Below are positions 1-5,650 of a stretch of 5,685 nt of DNA, piece after piece; position 1 is the first letter of the stretch, and each line of letters begins with the position of its first letter. The position numbers and the translations under genes are program-made. Source of the DNA: CAZLPW01 sp964561495 (lineage in GTDB: Bacteria; Fidelibacterota; Marinisomatia; Marinisomatales; UBA1611); contig CAZLPW010000111.1 in the NCBI GenBank assembly GCA_964561495.1, positions 1 to 5,685 on the forward strand. Reading direction: 5' to 3'. Under the pieces are notes generated by a model that was given only the letters and a program-made list of their open reading frames with translations, ran no database searches and was not told where the DNA came from.

Positions 1-54
1 ACTTGAAGTCCCAATAAAAGAGAACAAAATAGGGATGATTACTTTTTTTATCAA
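1..54 (-). CDS. N-terminus of a secreted or membrane protein (partial, cut by left edge)
   Basis: An open frame begins at a TTG codon (54-52) and runs off the left edge. It gives MIKKVIIPILFSFIGTSS: a short basic start (two lysines) followed by a hydrophobic stretch ending in small residues, as in a signal peptide. An AGGA Shine-Dalgarno sequence lies seven bases upstream, better than for most genes here. The gene has the same orientation as all its neighbours and follows the terminator of the lipoprotein gene, so it probably begins a new transcription unit. Only 18 codons are visible, so no function can be given. Confidence 0.5.
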   Translation of the reverse strand, partial: MIKKVIIPILFSFIGTSS

Positions 55-61
55 CTTTGAT

Positions 62-65
62 TCCT
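62..65 (-). promoter_or_regulatory. Ribosome binding site (AGGA) for the left-edge gene
   Basis: The minus strand reads AGGAATCAAAG directly before the TTG at 54, a seven-base spacing. This site is what makes TTG the preferred start, since the visible stretch has no in-frame ATG. Confidence 0.45.
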
Positions 66-68
66 GAA

Positions 69-97
69 ATTATATATAATGTTATAATGTTTATCTA
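69..97 (-). promoter_or_regulatory. Candidate sigma-70-type promoter for the left-edge gene
   Basis: A perfect TATAAT (74-69) sits 17 bases downstream of TAGATA (97-92), which matches four of six bases of the -35 consensus. A second TATA-like hexamer, TATAAC, lies at 86-81. If the perfect TATAAT is used, transcription would start about at the AGGA site and remove it from the leader. The upstream hexamer fits the ribosome binding site better but has no good -35. The region is very AT-rich, so chance matches are likely. Confidence 0.3.
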
Positions 98-110
98 TTA
101 GATAACGACT

Positions 111-167
111 TTACTTTTGTAAATCCTCAATATATTTTGCAATTCTTAAGGCATACCTTCCCATCAT
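111..167 (-). other. 18-codon mini-ORF in the terminator-to-gene spacer (doubtful)
   Basis: From two adjacent ATG codons (167-165 and 164-162) an open frame gives MMGRYALRIAKYIEDLQK and then TAA. The two ATGs lie inside the repeated motif at 160-181. The peptide is amphipathic and looks protein-like (RIAKYIEDLQK), but it has no clear ribosome binding site and lies between a terminator and the next gene. It could be a chance frame, a remnant, or a leader peptide for the left-edge gene. It is recorded because it is too short for standard gene calling. Confidence 0.15.
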
Positions 168-181
168 TCCACAAACAAAAA
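160..181 (-). repeat. Terminator-associated motif, copy A
   Basis: The minus strand reads TTTGTTTGTGGAATGATGGG, preceded by more T residues. It matches copy B at 1530-1551 at 21 of 22 positions. It begins in the T-tract of the terminator that follows the lipoprotein gene. Confidence 0.6.
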
Positions 182-202
182 CCCCCACGATTGATTGGGG
201 TT
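177..202 (-). terminator. Rho-independent terminator of the CsgG-like/lipoprotein operon
   Basis: On the minus strand AACCCC (202-197) pairs with GGGGTT (185-180) around an 11-base loop, followed by a T-rich run (TTTTTGTTTG). It lies just downstream of the lipoprotein stop codon at 210. The stem is the strongest of the three hairpins in the window. Confidence 0.7.
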
Positions 203-209
203 GATATTT

Positions 210-965
210 TTAATTATTGATTATAGAGAAAAAATTATCACTTGAATCAAAGACATCAATATCAGATTCTGATTGTATTACAATGTGATACAAATCTGAT
301 AAATCATAAGTACTATTAATACCCCAATCATAAGTTCCATCATCAGGTGTTCCAAGACCACTTATTGTTTTATAGTGCTCGCCATCTTTATATAGATAAA
401 TATGTATCCAACTACCAGATAGGTTAGAAGAATTCCATAAAATAGTTTGGGTTGAGAAATATTCCCATTGTTCTCCTCCATTGGGGGAAATTACTGTTAT
501 AGAAGCACTATTGCCAGATTCTCCGCTGATGCTGAAATAATCATCGCTATTATCTTGGATAGAACTATTTGATGTTAAATAGATTCGAACTTTATACAAG
601 TTTGATTCGGTTAAACTTGAGGGGATATTCCATGTATAGCTTCCATCATTATTTGCTGAATCATTAATGCTAAATACATTTGAGTTATTACGATGTAAAT
701 CAATTCCTATATTCATATTCTCTGGTGCATCGGTCTCCCATCTAATATCTTCATTGTCACTTATTTTCCAAGATTCTCCTCCATTAGGTTTTATTATCGT
801 AATGAAATAATCTAAATCATCATTACTACCTGTATCACCGCCATTATTATTTTTATTATCTGAAGAATCAGAAGACCTTAACCATCCTCTCTCTAAACCA
901 AAGATGGGATCTTTTTCACAAGAAGTAAAAAATAGTAAGAAAATTAAAAAAAAGTATATTTTCAT
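210..965 (-). CDS. Lipoprotein with two Kre9/KNH-like Ig-fold repeats
   Basis: The 251-residue product begins with a lipoprotein signal: lysine 2, a Phe/Leu-rich core and a lipobox ending FTSC, with Cys16 as the probable lipid-modified residue. Residues 31-50 form a Ser/Asp/Asn/Gly-rich linker. Two homologous repeats follow, about 54-147 and 155-249. Each opens with a PNGGE-x-W motif (60-66 and 161-167), has a central DGSYTW or DGTYDW motif, and closes with a Tyr/Phe-Phe-Ser-Ile strand. This is the pattern of bacterial Ser/Thr-rich Kre9/KNH-like Ig domains, usually found in surface or secreted proteins, where they are thought to bind or to space other domains. No catalytic domain is present. 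The ATG start is four bases after the stop of the CsgG-like gene and has no Shine-Dalgarno of its own, which suggests translational coupling. A terminator follows. The molecular role is unknown. Confidence 0.85.
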   Translation of the reverse strand: MKIYFFLIFLLFFTSCEKDPIFGLERGWLRSSDSSDNKNNNGGDTGSNDDLDYFITIIKPNGGESWKISDNEDIRWETDAPENMNIGIDLHRNNSNVFSINDSANNDGSYTWNIPSSLTESNLYKVRIYLTSNSSIQDNSDDYFSISGESGNSASITVISPNGGEQWEYFSTQTILWNSSNLSGSWIHIYLYKDGEHYKTISGLGTPDDGTYDWGINSTYDLSDLYHIVIQSESDIDVFDSSDNFFSIINN

Positions 966-969
966 AAAA

Positions 970-1524
970 TCAAAGAGGTGGTAACAACCCTAAAATAATT
1001 AAATAAATAGAGTATCCAAGTGCAGCTCTGAAAAATTGTTTTTTCAAACTAAACTTTATTTTAAAAGGTGGTTTTTTATCTACCAGTCTATATGCACAAT
1101 CTTTCATTCCATATTTTAATAAATTTTCAATACTGTATTCTGAATCATAGCTAATGGCAGTTACAACCTCTCCAGATTCCGCATCAACAATTCTCGCAGA
1201 GATTGTAAATATATTTCCAACTTTTCCAAAACTGCCAATTACTAATTCATTCGCGCCAAGCATTTTTCCAACTTCAATTAAACACTCATCAACACACCCA
1301 CTTAACTGAAATTTTTGTTCTTTTAAAATATCATCGATTTTATTTCTTTCTACTACTTTATAATCACTGACATTAACTAGCTCTGTTCTAAGTCTATCAG
1401 TCAAAGTGAATACTTCATTATTAGATAAACCGTTATTTGAAAAATCAAAAACCGCAATTGTTTTTTGCCCAAAAACAAAACTTAAAAATAATCCTACACT
1501 TATTATTAATCTATTCACAACCAA
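970..1524 (-). CDS. CsgG/LpoB-like periplasmic protein
   Basis: The 184-residue product has a signal peptide (about 1-19, hydrophobic core LIISVGLFLSFVFG). A CsgG-type domain follows (about 21-148): KTIAVFDF first strand, LTDRLRTEL helix, VVERNKIDDILKEQ, and a second half with LGANELVIGSFGKVGNIFTISARIVDAESGEVV. The family includes outer-membrane secretion or lipoprotein components (CsgG, LpoB). Short soluble versions like this are common in Marinimicrobia-type genomes and their role is unsettled. Two cysteines (77 and 81, GCVDEC) occupy a region where relatives also carry a Cys pair. The C-terminus has a hydrophobic stretch (about 166-184) that could be membrane-associated. No ATG fits the start: TTG at 1524 is the longest option, and GTG at 1518 (MNRLIIS...) gives a more typical signal peptide. 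Neither has a strong ribosome binding site. The lipoprotein gene lies four bases downstream. Confidence 0.8.
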   Translation of the reverse strand: MVVNRLIISVGLFLSFVFGQKTIAVFDFSNNGLSNNEVFTLTDRLRTELVNVSDYKVVERNKIDDILKEQKFQLSGCVDECLIEVGKMLGANELVIGSFGKVGNIFTISARIVDAESGEVVTAISYDSEYSIENLLKYGMKDCAYRLVDKKPPFKIKFSLKKQFFRAALGYSIYLIILGLLPPL

Positions 1525-1529
1525 ATCAA

Positions 1530-1551
1530 CCCATCATCCCACAAACAAAAA
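1530..1551 (-). repeat. Terminator-associated motif, copy B
   Basis: The minus strand reads TTTGTTTGTGGGATGATGGG, preceded by T residues, with one mismatch to copy A at 160-181. It fills the space between the hairpin at 1555-1568 and the start codon of the CsgG-like gene. Confidence 0.6.
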
Positions 1552-1568
1552 ATCTCACCAATGTGTGA
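1541..1568 (-). terminator. Weak terminator-like hairpin before the CsgG-like gene
   Basis: TCAC (1568-1565) pairs with GTGA (1558-1555) around a six-base loop, followed by TTTTTTGTTTG on the minus strand. It is the only terminator-like structure seen between the IorB-like gene and the CsgG-like gene. The four-base stem is weak, so leaky termination or an attenuator role are both possible. The rest of the 1525-1706 spacer is AT-rich; a TTGGCA hexamer near 1610 lacks a good -10 partner. Confidence 0.4.
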
Positions 1569-1706
1569 CTAAATATTTTAAAGTTAATTTTTTCTTTAGT
1601 TTTTGCCAATAACAAGAGAGTTAATTAAAAGAAAGTTAAAAAACGTTGTTTGAACCAGTAATGAAATCACCAAAAGAAAAATTAAAGAGCATGACTATTT
1701 AAATTA

Positions 1707-3905
1707 TCAGGCATCAAAAACGCTTTCATTATCAAAGAATGGTTGTTTGTAAAACCTTTCACCAGTTATTTTGTATAATGCGTTAGCCAAAGCTCCAATA
1801 GAAGGAGGTAAACCAGGCTCTCCTAATCCCGTGGGAGATAATTTATTTTCTACAAAAAATACTTTAATATTGGCAGGTGACTGGTTATGTCTTATTAAAT
1901 TATATTTATCAAAGTTATTGTTTGTCACCGCTCCGTTTTTAAATTTTAATTTGCTATACAATGCATGTCCTATTCCATCAACTATACCGCCTTCAATCAT
2001 ATTTTTTGCACTGTTTTTATTTATTACGATCCCACAGTCTACAGCACACCAAATATTTTTAATTTTAGGTTGATTATCAATCTTGACCATCTCTATTACT
2101 TCAGCGACATATGTGTTATGACAGAAATAAGATGAGACTCCTTTAAATTTATTTTTGTCATTATCCCAAGAAGATTTATCTCTAACTAAATTCAAGACCC
2201 CTATAAATCTTTTTGGATCATAATCTAAGTTTTCACCTACAGGGTTGCGAATTACTCTATTTAACAACTCGAGTCTAAAATCAATTGGATCTTTTTCACA
2301 AATTTCGGCGACTTCATCAATAAATGCCTGCTCTGCACCTGCTGTAAAATTTGATTTTGGAGCTCTCCATGCTCCTGTAGAAATATTTGTATTCGATGAT
2401 TTGTTTTCAGCTTTATAGTGATCAATTGCTCCAGCAGGAAATCTGTTAGGGAAAATTGGCCCGCTTGGTAATCCTACACCTTTTATTGAAAGTGCAATTA
2501 GTCTATTTTTTTCATCTAATGCTGCTTTGTAAACAGATTTATAAGCAGGCCGGAATGTACCTTGAGTTATATCATCTTCTCTTTTGTAGATAAGTTTGAC
2601 TGGGGCACCTATCTTTTTTGATATTAAGGCAGCTTCTAATCCAAAATGAACATAAAGTCTTCTACCAAATCCTCCACCTATCCTTGTCATTTTTACATCA
2701 ATATTATCTTTTGGAATATTTAAAAGAGATGAGACGGATGTTTCAAGAGCTTTTGGTGTTTGAATAGGACCTACAAGCTCAACAGAATTTTTTTGGACAT
2801 TTGCAAAAAAATTGATTGGTTCAAGGGTGTTGTGTGCAATGAATGGACAAGAATAAGATCTTTCTATTATTTTGGAGGCGTTTTTGAAAGCAATATCAGG
2901 ATCACCATCTAGCCGTTTTTCAGTTACCACACCATCAATCAAGTCTTTATCTAATCTTTTTTCATGCTCTTTCGAGTTTTCTAGATTATCAAAAGTGTCC
3001 CAAATAACTTTTAATTTTTTCTTTGCCTGTATAAGGTCCCATGTCTTCTCACCAATAATGGCAATAATTTTATTAAATGCATTTACATCTGCCCAACTAG
3101 GATTTGGATGCGAGGTATCAATTAAAAAAGCATCGACTATACCAGGCATAGAAACTATCTCATCTTTGTTAAAACTTTTTATGCCCATACCAAATGAAGG
3201 AGGATGCTCTATCATTGCTAAAAGCATGTCTTCAGTTCGATAATCAATACCAAAAAGATTATTTCCTTTTACAATTTTTGGTCCTTCAACATTATTTTTA
3301 GAAGTACCTATAATTTTATAGCTTTCGGGTTCTTTCAGCTTCAAATTTTTTGGAACTTTGATATTCACTGCTTGAGATGCAATCTCCCCATACCCAATTT
3401 TTATTTTTTTTGACTTATCAATAATTACTCCTTCATTAGTAAATAAATTTTCCATAGGTATATTCCAATTATTAGATACTGCTTTCACAAGCATATATCT
3501 TCCAGCAGCCCCAGCAATTCTTAACGGATCCCATCCTTTCATTATACTTAGACTCCCACCTGCAAATTGAGGGTTATTAAAAGAGTCTTCATCTAAATTA
3601 CCTTGTTTTACAATTACATTCTCCCATGGGACATCAAGTTCTTCGGCTACAATCATTGGCATTGAAGTCATAACATTTTGACCGATCTCAGGATTAGGAG
3701 ATAGTATAGTTACCATACCGTTTTCGCCAATACGAATATATCCGTTAATTTTAAACCAATTTTTTGGAATTGATATTTTGGTTTTTTTGGAATCCAATGT
3801 TTTACAGCTTAGCAACCAATTAAAGCCAACTAAAAGGCCACCACCTGTCGCTGCTGTAACTTTTAAAAATGATCTTCTGCCTATTTTAGTATTAACTATT
3901 TCCAT
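1707..3905 (-). CDS. Molybdopterin-binding large subunit, isoquinoline 1-oxidoreductase beta-type (xanthine dehydrogenase family)
   Basis: The 732-residue product is the molybdenum cofactor subunit of a xanthine oxidase-family hydroxylase. Such enzymes insert oxygen from water into an aromatic N-heterocycle or aldehyde. The N-terminus has a twin-arginine motif (G9-R10-R11-S12-F13-L14-K15), a hydrophobic stretch and LLSC ending at Cys34, suggesting Tat export and perhaps a lipid anchor. A segment typical of IorB follows (about 53-150; P-x-x-E-I-G-Q-N-V, then AGGSLS...WDPLRIAGAAGR near 115-136). An aldehyde-oxidase hammerhead-like region covers about 215-305. Cofactor motifs are GGGFGRR (410-416) and GAWRAP (511-516). 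GLGEPGLPP (693-701) contains the expected catalytic Glu696. The length fits the family. A start 26 codons upstream is possible but would overlap the preceding gene and bury the Tat signal; the ATG at 3905 has AGGA six bases upstream. The 2Fe-2S subunit gene ends one base before it. The substrate cannot be read from the sequence. Confidence 0.92.
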   Translation of the reverse strand: MEIVNTKIGRRSFLKVTAATGGGLLVGFNWLLSCKTLDSKKTKISIPKNWFKINGYIRIGENGMVTILSPNPEIGQNVMTSMPMIVAEELDVPWENVIVKQGNLDEDSFNNPQFAGGSLSIMKGWDPLRIAGAAGRYMLVKAVSNNWNIPMENLFTNEGVIIDKSKKIKIGYGEIASQAVNIKVPKNLKLKEPESYKIIGTSKNNVEGPKIVKGNNLFGIDYRTEDMLLAMIEHPPSFGMGIKSFNKDEIVSMPGIVDAFLIDTSHPNPSWADVNAFNKIIAIIGEKTWDLIQAKKKLKVIWDTFDNLENSKEHEKRLDKDLIDGVVTEKRLDGDPDIAFKNASKIIERSYSCPFIAHNTLEPINFFANVQKNSVELVGPIQTPKALETSVSSLLNIPKDNIDVKMTRIGGGFGRRLYVHFGLEAALISKKIGAPVKLIYKREDDITQGTFRPAYKSVYKAALDEKNRLIALSIKGVGLPSGPIFPNRFPAGAIDHYKAENKSSNTNISTGAWRAPKSNFTAGAEQAFIDEVAEICEKDPIDFRLELLNRVIRNPVGENLDYDPKRFIGVLNLVRDKSSWDNDKNKFKGVSSYFCHNTYVAEVIEMVKIDNQPKIKNIWCAVDCGIVINKNSAKNMIEGGIVDGIGHALYSKLKFKNGAVTNNNFDKYNLIRHNQSPANIKVFFVENKLSPTGLGEPGLPPSIGALANALYKITGERFYKQPFFDNESVFDA

Positions 3906-3906
3906 A

Positions 3907-4371
3907 TTAATTCCTATGTGAAGATGCAGATTTAATAGCTTTTTTGATCCTTGTGTAAGTTCCGCACCTACAAATATTTCCACTCATTGCTGTATCAATT
4001 TCTTTATCAGAGGGACTAGGGTTTTTTTCAAGCAACGCTGTGGCAGTCATAATTTGACCAGCTTGACAGTATCCGCATTGTGAAACGTCTTCATTAATCC
4101 AAGCTTTTTGAACAAAACTATACTCGTCCTCTTCTGACAAACCTTCAATAGTAGTTATTTTTTGTTTTCCTACAGCAGAAATTGGATAAACGCATGAACG
4201 AATTGCTTCTCCATTTAAATGAATAGTACATGCTCCGCATTGAGATATACCACAACCATATTTAGTGCCGACTAAATTGAGATGATCCCTTAAAATCCAA
4301 AGTAAGGGCGTAGAAGCATCAGATTCTACTTTATGAAGTTTATTGTTTACAATTATTTCAAAGACTTCCAA
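3907..4371 (-). CDS. 2Fe-2S small subunit, isoquinoline 1-oxidoreductase alpha-type
   Basis: The 154-residue product carries two [2Fe-2S] clusters that pass electrons from the molybdenum centre. The N-terminal plant-ferredoxin-type site has Cys40, Cys45, Cys48 (CGISQCGAC) and Cys60. The C-terminal helical domain has Cys99 and Cys102 (QCGYCQAGQ) and Cys134 and Cys136 (NICRCGTY). All eight ligands are present and the length is normal for IorA/CoxS-type subunits. There is no signal peptide, as usual: such subunits are carried across the membrane with the Tat-bearing large subunit. The start appears to be TTG at 4371, because an in-frame stop lies 21 bases upstream and no ATG or GTG occurs before the conserved region. 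No Shine-Dalgarno is visible. It is co-transcribed with the large subunit, one base apart. No FAD subunit or cytochrome c gene is next to it, so the electron acceptor is unknown. Confidence 0.93.
   Translation of the reverse strand: MEVFEIIVNNKLHKVESDASTPLLWILRDHLNLVGTKYGCGISQCGACTIHLNGEAIRSCVYPISAVGKQKITTIEGLSEEDEYSFVQKAWINEDVSQCGYCQAGQIMTATALLEKNPSPSDKEIDTAMSGNICRCGTYTRIKKAIKSASSHRN
3912..3915 (-). promoter_or_regulatory. Ribosome binding site (AGGA) fixing the start of the large subunit
   Basis: The minus strand reads AGGAATTAATATG. AGGA lies six bases before the ATG at 3905 and overlaps the end of the 2Fe-2S subunit gene. It supports this internal start over the upstream in-frame candidate. 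Confidence 0.6.
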
Positions 4372-4391
4372 GGCTTTTGCTATTTCAAATT

Positions 4392-4422
4392 ATTATATAA
4401 TGAAGGTAAAAATTTAAGTTAA
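4392..4422 (-). promoter_or_regulatory. Candidate promoter of the IorAB-like operon
   Basis: A perfect TATAAT lies at 4397-4392, about 20 bases before the TTG start. The best -35-like hexamer is TTAACT at 4422-4417, with a long 19-base spacing. Transcription would begin near 4385, giving a very short leader without a Shine-Dalgarno. The 143-base spacer (4372-4514) is otherwise AT-rich, and no convincing terminator for the hydrolase gene was found in it. Confidence 0.3.
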
Positions 4423-4514
4423 GTTAAAGCAAATTTTAGCGTCATAATAATTTTACTATTTTGTTTTTTTAATTATTTTTTGGTTTATCTGAAATTTCCT
4501 GCTAGCAAAGTAAA

Positions 4515-5513
4515 TTAATTGTTCCAAATAATATCTGTTATAATAACAATGTCAAAAATATCTAAAACACTATCATTCGTTACATCTGCGATAGACATTT
4601 CTAAATCTGAAGGAGTACTTATATTTAATACCCATGAAATCAGTAATAATAAATCTAAAAAATTTATGGACCCATCCTGTGTAATATCACCAGTGATATT
4701 AGAGGGGCATTCTATATTTGTAGAAAAATTAGATGCGGTGGGGGGTTGAATAATTAAGGAATCACAATTAGATAAATTGTTTAAGATATATTTTTCTAAC
4801 CAAAATACTGTCTTTAGTCCCATCTCTAAATCATTGTATGGACTTACAACAGTATAATGATCTCCTCCTGAAATTTCATATAATAATTTATCTATGGTTT
4901 CGGGAGTATTATTGTAGAAAACATTAGTATGATAATCGTTTGGCGCTACATTATCCAATTCTCCACTAATAAATAAAATTGAAGTACTGTTATTTAATGC
5001 TGTACTAGGAGTTTCAAGCCAAGGAGATAATGCAACAATTGCTTTTATTGATGAATCTTGCTGCGCCGCTAATTGAGCGCCTCCACCACCCATGGAATAT
5101 CCTCCAACTGTAAAATGTTCAATGTTTAAACTTCCAAATAACGGGGAGCCGAATCTTTCATTCTCAAACTTCATTGTAACAATTCCATCAAGCAAAGCAG
5201 CTGCTCTATAGGATGGTGGCTCCAAAATTGAATTGACATTTACAAGCAACGTGGCAAAACCGTATGATGCTAAATAATATCCCCAGTTTTCAATATCGGA
5301 TATAGAATTTGTAAAACCTGGTACTAAGACTATTACAGGGATAGGAATTGTTGCATCCAAAGGGTAATAAACAAGAGCTTCGGAATAATCAGGACCATCT
5401 CTTAAACCATCCTGTTGTGTAATTGTTTCAATTGAAAATGGGCCATTTGAAAATAATAATGAATAAGAAAATGAAATTTGAATTAATATTTTTTTTAGAT
5501 TAATTATGTCCAA
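4515..5513 (-). CDS. Secreted PETase/cutinase-like alpha/beta hydrolase with C-terminal dockerin-like domain
   Basis: The 332-residue product has a signal peptide (about 1-23) and an alpha/beta-hydrolase domain (about 24-272). Recalled similarity to Ideonella PETase and bacterial cutinases runs through the domain: GPF (24-26), VYYP (48-51), VPGFT (64-68), LASYGF (81-86), NSILEPPS (94-101), nucleophile elbow GYSMGGGG (138-145), SPW (163-165), ELDNVAP (185-191) and GGDHY (216-220). The predicted triad is Ser140, Asp187, His219. Phe67 and Met141 match oxyanion-hole positions and Trp165 matches PETase Trp185. Cys250 and Cys269 may form the C-terminal disulfide of cutinases. A dockerin-like module ends the protein. 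The likely reaction is ester hydrolysis outside the cell; natural polyesters, cutin-like polymers or lipids are possible substrates. The start is TTG at 5513, the only choice because a stop lies just upstream; the ribosome binding site is weak. A generic dienelactone-hydrolase-type esterase remains possible. Confidence 0.85.
   Translation of the reverse strand: MDIINLKKILIQISFSYSLLFSNGPFSIETITQQDGLRDGPDYSEALVYYPLDATIPIPVIVLVPGFTNSISDIENWGYYLASYGFATLLVNVNSILEPPSYRAAALLDGIVTMKFENERFGSPLFGSLNIEHFTVGGYSMGGGGAQLAAQQDSSIKAIVALSPWLETPSTALNNSTSILFISGELDNVAPNDYHTNVFYNNTPETIDKLLYEISGGDHYTVVSPYNDLEMGLKTVFWLEKYILNNLSNCDSLIIQPPTASNFSTNIECPSNITGDITQDGSINFLDLLLLISWVLNISTPSDLEMSIADVTNDSVLDIFDIVIITDIIWNN
4518..4694 (-). 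other. Dockerin-like domain of the hydrolase (residues 274-332)
   Basis: Two calcium-loop motifs are visible. The first is D276-x-T278-x-D280-G-x-I-x-x-x-D287, followed by a hydrophobic helix (FLDLLLLISWVL). The second is D310-x-T312-x-D314-x-x-x-D318-x-x-D321, also with a hydrophobic helix. The paired F-hand arrangement is that of type I dockerins. In cellulosomes these bind cohesins; in marine non-cellulosomal bacteria their partner is usually unknown, and no cohesin is in this window. Confidence 0.75.
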
Positions 5514-5570
5514 TTTTTTTTCTTAAAGATAAATGTTAAATCACTTATTTGTAATAATTAAATAAATATT

Positions 5571-5592
5571 CCAATGATCCAGCAGACAAAAA
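5571..5592 (-). repeat. Terminator-associated motif, copy C (diverged)
   Basis: The minus strand reads TTTGTCTGCTGGATCATTGG, preceded by T residues. It matches copy B at 17 of 22 positions. Like the other copies it lies on the 3' side of a hairpin and begins in its T-tract. Confidence 0.45.
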
Positions 5593-5606
5593 AACCACGA
5601 ATGTGG
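5588..5606 (-). terminator. Short terminator of the gene upstream of the hydrolase
   Basis: CCAC (5606-5603) pairs with GTGG (5598-5595) around the loop ATTC, followed by seven T residues on the minus strand. A run of C residues precedes the stem. It probably ends transcription of a gene entering from the right edge. Confidence 0.5.
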
Positions 5607-5650
5607 GGGGGTGAGGTAGTGTGATGAAATCGATAATTATTTTTAATCTT

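Noticed and set aside
2..67. Plus-strand frame from the left edge ending in TGA at 67, possibly a gene end
   Set aside because: The minus-strand reading of the same bases has a ribosome binding site and signal peptide and agrees in orientation with every other gene.
111..212. Stop-codon read-through of the lipoprotein into the in-frame mini-ORF
   Set aside because: The frames agree, but a strong terminator lies between them and a one-in-three coincidence is enough to explain it.
973..981. AGAGGTGG-like perfect Shine-Dalgarno on the plus strand
   Set aside because: It encodes the Pro-Pro-Leu end of the CsgG-like protein on the other strand, and no plus-strand gene follows.
1406..1612. Plus-strand open frame of 68 codons opposite the CsgG-like gene start
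   Set aside because: It lies antisense to a recognised domain, has a low-complexity Thr/Lys/Phe-rich composition and no ribosome binding site.
1771..3243. Plus-strand open frames at 1771-2073 and 2872-3243
   Set aside because: Both are antisense to the well-supported molybdopterin subunit and show no domain-like sequence; they are frame shadows.
3906..3983. Longer start for the molybdopterin subunit at 3983
   Set aside because: It would overlap the 2Fe-2S gene by 77 bases and add a non-homologous leader ahead of the Tat signal; the ATG at 3905 has a good ribosome binding site.
4491..4506. Small palindromes GAAATTTC and GCTAGC downstream of the hydrolase, considered as terminator or operator
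   Set aside because: There is no loop-forming stem with a following T-tract, and such short palindromes are expected by chance in AT-rich DNA.
4519..4749. Plus-strand open frame opposite the dockerin-like domain
   Set aside because: It mirrors the coding constraint of the dockerin repeats and has no independent support.
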